From NCBI GenBank assembly GCA_016207865.1, contig JACQZD010000043.1, positions 1 to 13,851 on the forward strand: 13,851 nucleotides of DNA. Reading direction: 5' to 3'. This stretch comes from Nitrospirota bacterium. Lineage in GTDB: Bacteria > Nitrospirota > Thermodesulfovibrionia > UBA6902 > DSMQ01. A program made the position numbers and the translations under genes. This document shows, in pieces, positions 4,818-9,176 of this stretch (the stretch's first letter is position 1; each line of letters opens with the position of its first letter). The notes beneath the pieces were generated by a model that was given only the letters and a program-made list of their open reading frames with translations, searched no databases and was not told where the DNA came from.

Positions 4818-6158
4818 TTACGCGCTTATATCCATTTCCCCTATCAAAAGGCTCGGGGAGCCGATGCTGCCGTAAAACCTGAGGTCGCTTCCGACCCCTT
4901 CTACTTTTTTAAACAGGTCCAGGATATTGCCTGAAATAAGCGCTTCTTTTACCGGATACACTGCCTCGCCGTTTTCAATCCAGAGCCCTGAGATGCCTAT
5001 TGAAAAATCACCTGAAATCGGGTTTGCAGTATGCACGCCCATTGCATCAAGAACCAAGATTCCCTTGGATACGGATTTGATAAGATTGTTGTTTTTTACT
5101 CCTGACTTTTTGTACGGTTCTATATACAAATTAGTCACATCCACGCCGGGCAGGCTTTTAAAGCTTCCCCTTACGGCATTTCCGGTTGATGCGGCGCCGT
5201 CTTTTTTTGCGGTATAGGTATTATGAATAAACCCTGTGAGCCTGCCTCCGGAGATAAGGGTCTTTCTTGAGCCGGGCATGCCTTCATCATCAACAGGCTT
5301 GGTGCCGATTCCCCACGGCATAAGGGCATCGTCAATTACATTAATGAGGGGGCTTATGATTTGCTCTCCGGTTCTGCCTGCGAGAAAAGACCTTTTTTTC
5401 TGTACGGCATCTGCGGATAAGGATGCGCTTAAAATGCCGAGGAAATTAAATGCAGTTGATGAATCAAGTATAACAGGCGCCTTGACAGGTGAAATCTTCC
5501 TTGCACCCAAAAGGCTTATTGCCATTTTTGACGCATTTGTGCCGGTTGATGTGAAATCTATATCGCTCAGTCTCCTGCTGACTGCGAAATCCCCGCCGAG
5601 CTGATGGTCCTGCCCGTCGCTTGCCAGCGCCAAAATATGGGCAGTGGCAGAACTCGTTTTGTATGAAATATTTATACCTCTGGAATTATGTATTGCAGTG
5701 GTGGAAACGCTGAAAATCGCCATTGCGTTTCTAACCTTTTTTATCCTCTTATCAAAATTTACAGCGCCCTGCTCCAGCATCAGCGCTTTTTTTATGGCAT
5801 CTTCTTCGCTGATATGTTCAATCTCTTTATCCAGCACTGACACTGAACACTCTCCACTGACACTGCTTTGAGGGATTTCATTGTATTGGTCTGCCTCTGT
5901 CCATGAGGTCCCTTCAACTGCTTTTTCCACGGCCTGTTGGAGCTCCCCGGGTTTTGTTACATATGAAAAACCAAGTTTCCTGTTTTTTAAAACCCTGACC
6001 GCAATGCCGCAGTCATTGGCGGCTTCAAGCGCCTCAACAGCTTTATCCTTGACCTCAACGGACAGTCTTTTGGAGGTTTTTATAAAAACTTCGGCTGTGT
6101 CACAGCCGCTTTTCAGGGTTTGTTCAATTGCATCAGAGGCTAATAATCCGGGGTCCAT
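4818..6158 (-). CDS. pmbA: TldE/PmbA-family protein, partner of the TldD metalloprotease
   Basis: A 446-residue protein of the TldD/PmbA (peptidase U62) family. It lacks the HExxxH zinc motif of TldD, so it is the TldE/PmbA-type subunit. In known systems TldE forms a heterodimer with TldD and cleaves peptides, for example microcin precursors and the CcdA antitoxin. Characteristic segments are AVEALEAANDCGIAVRVL near the N-terminus, PVKAPVILDSSTAF in the middle, and GVDVTNLYIEP and ISGDFSIGISGLWIENGE near the C-terminus. The frame is open up to ATG 6242, adding 28 residues rich in aromatics and Asn that do not look conserved. I chose ATG 6158, which gives MDPGLLASDAIEQTLKSG and the usual family length. 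No SD precedes it, and a TATAAT lies only 8 bases upstream, so leaderless initiation is possible. No tldD is visible; it may lie elsewhere. Confidence 0.88.
   Translation of the reverse strand: MDPGLLASDAIEQTLKSGCDTAEVFIKTSKRLSVEVKDKAVEALEAANDCGIAVRVLKNRKLGFSYVTKPGELQQAVEKAVEGTSWTEADQYNEIPQSSVSGECSVSVLDKEIEHISEEDAIKKALMLEQGAVNFDKRIKKVRNAMAIFSVSTTAIHNSRGINISYKTSSATAHILALASDGQDHQLGGDFAVSRRLSDIDFTSTGTNASKMAISLLGARKISPVKAPVILDSSTAFNFLGILSASLSADAVQKKRSFLAGRTGEQIISPLINVIDDALMPWGIGTKPVDDEGMPGSRKTLISGGRLTGFIHNTYTAKKDGAASTGNAVRGSFKSLPGVDVTNLYIEPYKKSGVKNNNLIKSVSKGILVLDAMGVHTANPISGDFSIGISGLWIENGEAVYPVKEALISGNILDLFKKVEGVGSDLRFYGSIGSPSLLIGEMDISA
5835..5864 (-). repeat. Imperfect AGTG-core tandem repeat inside tldE
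   Basis: Five copies of CACT (AGTG on the coding strand) start at 5835, 5841, 5848, 5855 and 5861, with spacings 6, 7, 7 and 6. They encode the Ser/Val-rich SVSGECSVSV segment, in what looks like a variable surface stretch of the protein. The period is close to the 7-base period of the pilus-operon arrays. Confidence 0.5.
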
Positions 6159-6165
6159 AAATTGT

Positions 6166-6188
6166 ATTATACAATATAAAAAATTATA
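6166..6188 (-). promoter_or_regulatory. Candidate -10 boxes for tldE
   Basis: Two TATAAT hexamers on the minus strand lie at plus positions 6166-6171 and 6183-6188. The nearer one would place the transcription start at about the ATG at 6158; the farther one gives a leader of about 18 bases. No convincing -35 box is seen for either. Confidence 0.35.
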
Positions 6189-6225
6189 CTTGTTTTTGAA
6201 CCGGACATCTTTAATGATATAATTA

Positions 6226-6263
6226 TGTAATGGATTACACAATAAATATGTAAAACATTACAT
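6226..6263. promoter_or_regulatory. Two GTAA-N4-TTAC operator-like dyads in the divergent promoter region
   Basis: GTAA TGGA TTAC (6227-6238) and GTAA AACA TTAC (6250-6261) share arms and spacing. Their starts are 23 bases apart, about two helical turns. Each extends further (TGTAAT/ATTACA and ATGTAA/TTACAT). They lie between the divergent tldE and pilus promoters. Relative to the predicted pilus start near 6308 they are centred at about -75 and -52, typical activator positions. The binding protein is unknown. Confidence 0.5.
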
Positions 6264-6272
6264 AGGGACGCA

Positions 6273-6301
6273 TTAAAAATTTAACTATCTTATTGTAAAA
6301 T
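6273..6301 (+). promoter_or_regulatory. Candidate promoter of the minor-pilin operon
   Basis: TTAAAA (6273-6278) and TAAAAT (6296-6301) are separated by 17 bases. Both are partial matches to sigma-70 boxes in A/T-rich sequence, so confidence is low. The dyads just upstream give it some support. I see no clear sigma-54 (GG-N10-GC) site. Confidence 0.35.
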
Positions 6302-6360
6302 CAGGCTATTTGTTATCGGCAGTTTTTTTGCATATTCAGGTAATGGAGGGAAGGCTGGAA

Positions 6361-7068
6361 ATGCTGACGGCAATAAGGGGATACAGAAGGACTATCACAG
6401 GAAGTAATGGAGTAACATTGATTGAACTCATAGTCGCTGTTGCTATAATTGCAATAATAGCTCTTTTTACGGCCCCCCAGATCGGAAGGTTCAGGTCAAA
6501 TTACAACTTGAGGTTGTGCGCAACAGACCTGATTCAAAATATGAGGATTGCAAGGGCTATGGCAATAAATGAAAACAGGGCATATCTGATAGTATTTGAT
6601 GCTTCAAACGAAAGGTATTTGATAGGCTTTGACGCTGACGGAGACAATGCGCTTACCACTGCAAATAATGATACGTTCGGCGTTTGCAAAGATACTGACG
6701 GCGACAGGCTTCCTGAAGGGGATACAGATGCAGACGGAGACGGCGTGCCTGATTGTGTAAGGGTAGTGAACCTGGACAATTGCGGGGACAACATCGTCTT
6801 CGGCTATGGTACCGGAACCACTCCGCCTAACGGGCCGGCCGGCGCCGTAATCCCTTCATCAGGCATAAGTATGAGCGGCGGCGCAGCGCGCGCCAGTTTT
6901 AATTCTGACGGGTCGGCTGCGGTCACGGGTTCGGTTTATTTCCAGCAGACGGCGCGCGGTTACAGCTACTGTGCGCAGATAAGCAATACCTCGGGCAGTA
7001 TGAATTTGTGGAAATGGAATGGTGACAAAGACATCTCAACAGTTACGACATGGATGGAGATAAGATGA
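6361..7068 (+). CDS. fimT: FimT/GspH-type minor pseudopilin with a calcium-loop insertion
   Basis: A 235-residue type IV pilus minor pilin. The prepilin leader is 17 residues, cut by prepilin peptidase at G17|V18 (NGVTLIEL), with the conserved Glu at mature position 5. A long hydrophobic helix follows (IVAVAIIAIIALFTAP). The GspH-like segment NLRLCATDLIQNMRIARAMAINENRAYLIVFD is clear. Residues about 91-131 add an acidic insertion, DADGDN, DTDGD and DTDADGDGVPDC, like thrombospondin type 3 calcium loops. ATG 6361 was chosen over TTG 6310 because GGAGGGAAGG lies just before it and the leader length is normal. It is the first gene of the operon and overlaps pilV by four bases (ATGA). Confidence 0.85.
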   Translation: MLTAIRGYRRTITGSNGVTLIELIVAVAIIAIIALFTAPQIGRFRSNYNLRLCATDLIQNMRIARAMAINENRAYLIVFDASNERYLIGFDADGDNALTTANNDTFGVCKDTDGDRLPEGDTDADGDGVPDCVRVVNLDNCGDNIVFGYGTGTTPPNGPAGAVIPSSGISMSGGAARASFNSDGSAAVTGSVYFQQTARGYSYCAQISNTSGSMNLWKWNGDKDISTVTTWMEIR

Positions 7069-7556
7069 AGATGAAAAGTTCAAAGTTCAAAGTTCAAAGT
7101 TTAAAGTTAAGGAATAAGGGTCTTACTTTAATTGAGGTTTTAATAGCGCTGACAATTCTTTCAATCGGACTGCTGGGTGTTGCCTTAATGCAGGTAACGT
7201 CAATAAGCGGGGGGATGTTCGGCAGGGAAATGGCTGTTTCAACGACGCTGGGACAGGATATACTTGAAAAACTCAGGACCCTTGAGTATACGTCGTTAAA
7301 CACTGATAATGCCCTGCTGTCCGGCAGTCACCCGGACTCTACAGATGTGTCAGACGGGCTGGCAGTGGGCGCGGACAGCGCCAATATCACAGATGAGCGC
7401 GGACAGACAACAGGCCCGCTGATTTATACGAGGACCTGGACCGTAACGGACAATACCCCAGCAGCGAACATGAAGACCATTACGGTTACTATAAGCTGGA
7501 CCGCAAAAGGAGCCGTACATTCAATAATAATGACAGGGGTGAAGGTGAGGTCATGA
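7065..7556 (+). CDS. pilV: PilV-type minor pilin
   Basis: A 163-residue type IV pilus minor pilin. The leader of 19 residues is cut at G19|L20 (KGLTLIEV), with Glu at mature position 5. The hydrophobic helix (LIALTILSIGLLGVALMQVTSI) matches PilV family proteins, as does the C-terminal MKTITVTISWTAKG stretch. Start ATG 7065 overlaps the fimT stop and has GGAG at 7056-7059. An in-frame ATG at 7050 is inside fimT and is less well placed. The leader SSKFKVQSLKLR is encoded by five tandem heptamers (7075-7109). Since seven is not a multiple of three, gain or loss of one unit would shift the frame. It ends in an ATGA overlap with pilW. Confidence 0.85.
   Translation: MKMKSSKFKVQSLKLRNKGLTLIEVLIALTILSIGLLGVALMQVTSISGGMFGREMAVSTTLGQDILEKLRTLEYTSLNTDNALLSGSHPDSTDVSDGLAVGADSANITDERGQTTGPLIYTRTWTVTDNTPAANMKTITVTISWTAKGAVHSIIMTGVKVRS
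7075..7109 (+). repeat. Heptanucleotide tandem array in the PilV leader
   Basis: AAAGTTC occurs three times in a row (7075-7095), followed by AAAGTTT (7096-7102) and AAAGTTA (7103-7109). The array starts ten bases after the pilV start codon and lies wholly within the prepilin leader, which is removed from the mature pilin. Confidence 0.9.
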
Positions 7557-8266
7557 AAAAGAAAGTGATGAGTTATGAGTTAAGAGTTATGAGTTGCAGC
7601 TCTGGTGGGTTTACCCTGACTGAATTACTCCTCGCGCTTGTCATAACGGCCCTTGCGACTGCGGCGGTTTACACGTCTTTTATCGTTCAACAGCGCTCGT
7701 TTGTATCTCAGGACCAACTGTCAGAGACGCAGGTATCTTCAAAAATTGCTTTTGACATGATGGCCAATGATATAAGAAACGCCGGTTTCGGATATCCGGC
7801 TGCTGAGAATCCCTCCATAAACGGCAGCACCGGAGCGGTTACCATAAGTGATGCGGCAGGACCGAACAACAGCGATTCCATTACCCTTCTTGCAGGGTTC
7901 AACAGGATTGCAGCTCTGAGCGCAGACGCCGTTATAGGAGGAACAACCATCAGTATAGGCTATACAGGCACAACTTACTTTAACACGACTGACAGGAGAT
8001 ACTTGAGCCTTGACGGGCTGGACTTCGCTCAGATAAATAGCTGCACCCTGCAGTCTGGAAATTGCTCTTCTTCATCTGCCTTGACCCTTGACAGGGGAAT
8101 AAACAAGCCGTTTCCTTCCGGCAGGCTGGTATATTTGGTTGAGAGTATTGTCTATCAGATCAGCGGAAGCGACCTTCAGAGGGTTACCGGACAACAGAAT
8201 ACAGAACACAGAACACAGACTATAAGGAGCAAAAACAAAGTCTGCGCTCCGGAGGCTGTGCGCTGA
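7553..8266 (+). CDS. pilW: PilW-type minor pilin, apparently shortened at the C-terminus
   Basis: A 237-residue minor pilin. The leader of 19 residues is cut at G19|F20 (GGFTLTEL), with Glu at mature position 5. The segments AFDMMANDIRNAGFGYP and VYLVESIVYQISGSDLQRVTG are typical of PilW. Family members usually run well past 300 residues, continuing after the LxRVTG motif with roughly another 80-100 residues. Here that motif is followed by QQNTEHRTQT, encoded by a heptamer array (8194-8221), and then an unrelated short tail to the stop. The C-terminal part therefore seems to be deleted or replaced. ATG 7553 overlaps the pilV stop and has AAGGTG upstream. The leader also contains a heptamer array (7570-7597). 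The stop overlaps the proposed pilX CTG start. Confidence 0.8.
   Translation: MKKKVMSYELRVMSCSSGGFTLTELLLALVITALATAAVYTSFIVQQRSFVSQDQLSETQVSSKIAFDMMANDIRNAGFGYPAAENPSINGSTGAVTISDAAGPNNSDSITLLAGFNRIAALSADAVIGGTTISIGYTGTTYFNTTDRRYLSLDGLDFAQINSCTLQSGNCSSSSALTLDRGINKPFPSGRLVYLVESIVYQISGSDLQRVTGQQNTEHRTQTIRSKNKVCAPEAVR
7570..7597 (+). repeat. Heptanucleotide tandem array in the PilW leader
   Basis: GAGTTAT, GAGTTAA, GAGTTAT and GAGTTGC are consecutive (7570-7597). They encode SYELRVMSC within the prepilin leader, before the cleavage glycine. Two in-frame ATG codons (7568 and 7589) lie in or beside the array and could act as alternative starts. Confidence 0.88.
8194..8221 (+). repeat. Heptanucleotide tandem array at the pilW 3' end
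   Basis: ACAGAAT, ACAGAAC, ACAGAAC and ACAGACT are consecutive (8194-8221). They sit exactly where PilW similarity ends, 42 bases before the proposed pilX start. Confidence 0.88.
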
Positions 8267-8826
8267 ATTCTGAAAAAGGCATTGTCCTTATTGTGAGCCT
8301 CCTGCTTTTGCTTGTGGCAACTGTGGTCGGCATAACAGCGCTTTCAACATCCACGACCAACGTTATAATTGCCGGCAATCAGAGATTGAAAGAGATTAAT
8401 TTTGCCGGCGCGGACAGCGGGGCATACATATGCGCCGCTGTCATTGATAACACGGCTTTTTACAGCAGTGTGGACTCAAATTATTCTTCGCTGGTGCCGG
8501 ACAGCACCGACTTTTTGGATGAGATTAACGGCGGAGACGGCGGTGATTGTCCTGCATCGTCTCCGACTTGCACAAATCCTGCCCCGGATATACAATTTAC
8601 CATGGGAAGCGGCTCTTCAGCAATTACGGTTTCCATAGATGTTGATTACCTTTATGCCGCTTTCTCTGCAGGCAGTGCGGTAGAGTTTGCATCAGGTTAT
8701 GAGGGGCTTGGCAAAAGCGCTTCCGGAGGCGGGGCAAGCATTTATTATGCAGTGACTTCTGTCGGACAGGGCAGTGTCGGTTCGGAGAACTCAGTATATA
8801 CCGTGTATAGATATATTACAAGATAG
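8263..8826 (+). CDS. pilX: PilX-type minor pilin, probable CTG start
   Basis: A PilX-like minor pilin of 187 residues. The N-terminus M-N-S-E-K-G-I-V-L-I-V-S-L matches the PilX family opening, which continues LLLLLVATVVGITALSTSTT and NVIIAGNQRLKEINFAGADSGA. The first ordinary start in this frame, GTG 8293, would delete half of this conserved helix. No ATG, GTG or TTG occurs in frame between the upstream stop at 8140 and 8293. CTG 8263 has a perfect GGAGG (8251-8255) at seven bases, and its CTGA overlaps the pilW stop just as the other operon genes overlap by ATGA. I therefore take CTG as the start. Two cysteine pairs are possible in the pilin body (CPASSPTC). The next gene follows after 43 bases. 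Confidence 0.8.
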   Translation: MNSEKGIVLIVSLLLLLVATVVGITALSTSTTNVIIAGNQRLKEINFAGADSGAYICAAVIDNTAFYSSVDSNYSSLVPDSTDFLDEINGGDGGDCPASSPTCTNPAPDIQFTMGSGSSAITVSIDVDYLYAAFSAGSAVEFASGYEGLGKSASGGGASIYYAVTSVGQGSVGSENSVYTVYRYITR

Positions 8827-8869
8827 GCGTGTAAAATTCATTTTTTTATAGCGCCGAAGGAGGCGGGAA

Positions 8870-9172
8870 ATGTGCAAGAGAATCTTTAAAATTGTAATTA
8901 TAAGTTTAATGCTGCTGGCATTGGCGCTGCCTGCATTTTCCAAGTCAACAGGCAAGGATGGATGGAAAAAAGGGACCATTACAAGTGTTAATGAGAATTC
9001 CGTAGGCATTGGCGGCAGGAGGCACTACGTATCTGATTCTGTAATTATTAGGGATATTTCTGACGAGGTTCTGACTAAAGATTTAAAAACACTAAAAGGG
9101 GCGGAGGAAATCCTCTATAAAACGGACAAAGGAGAAATTATAGAGATAAAAATATTCAGAAGGAGGCACTAA
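8870..9172 (+). CDS. Small exported protein between pilX and pilY1
   Basis: A 100-residue protein with a signal peptide (residues 1-24, probable cut after AFS). The rest is a compact beta-rich domain: GTITSVNENSVGIGGRRHYVSD, then VIIRDISDEVL, and EEILYKTDKGEIIEIKIF. The pattern recalls small periplasmic barrel-like proteins and, loosely, the PilY2 protein found beside pilY1 in Pseudomonas. I cannot call it PilY2 from this. The start has a strong AAGGAGG at six bases (8857-8863). Its last codons (RRRH) overlap the AAGGAGG that serves pilY1. Position inside the operon suggests a role in minor pilin or PilY1 export or folding in the periplasm. Confidence 0.7.
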   Translation: MCKRIFKIVIISLMLLALALPAFSKSTGKDGWKKGTITSVNENSVGIGGRRHYVSDSVIIRDISDEVLTKDLKTLKGAEEILYKTDKGEIIEIKIFRRRH

Positions 9173-9176
9173 GAAA

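Noticed and set aside
6159..6242. Upstream ATG 6242 as the tldE start
   Set aside because: The added 28 residues do not look like the family, and they run through the divergent promoter region and one of the dyads. ATG 6158 gives the usual length.
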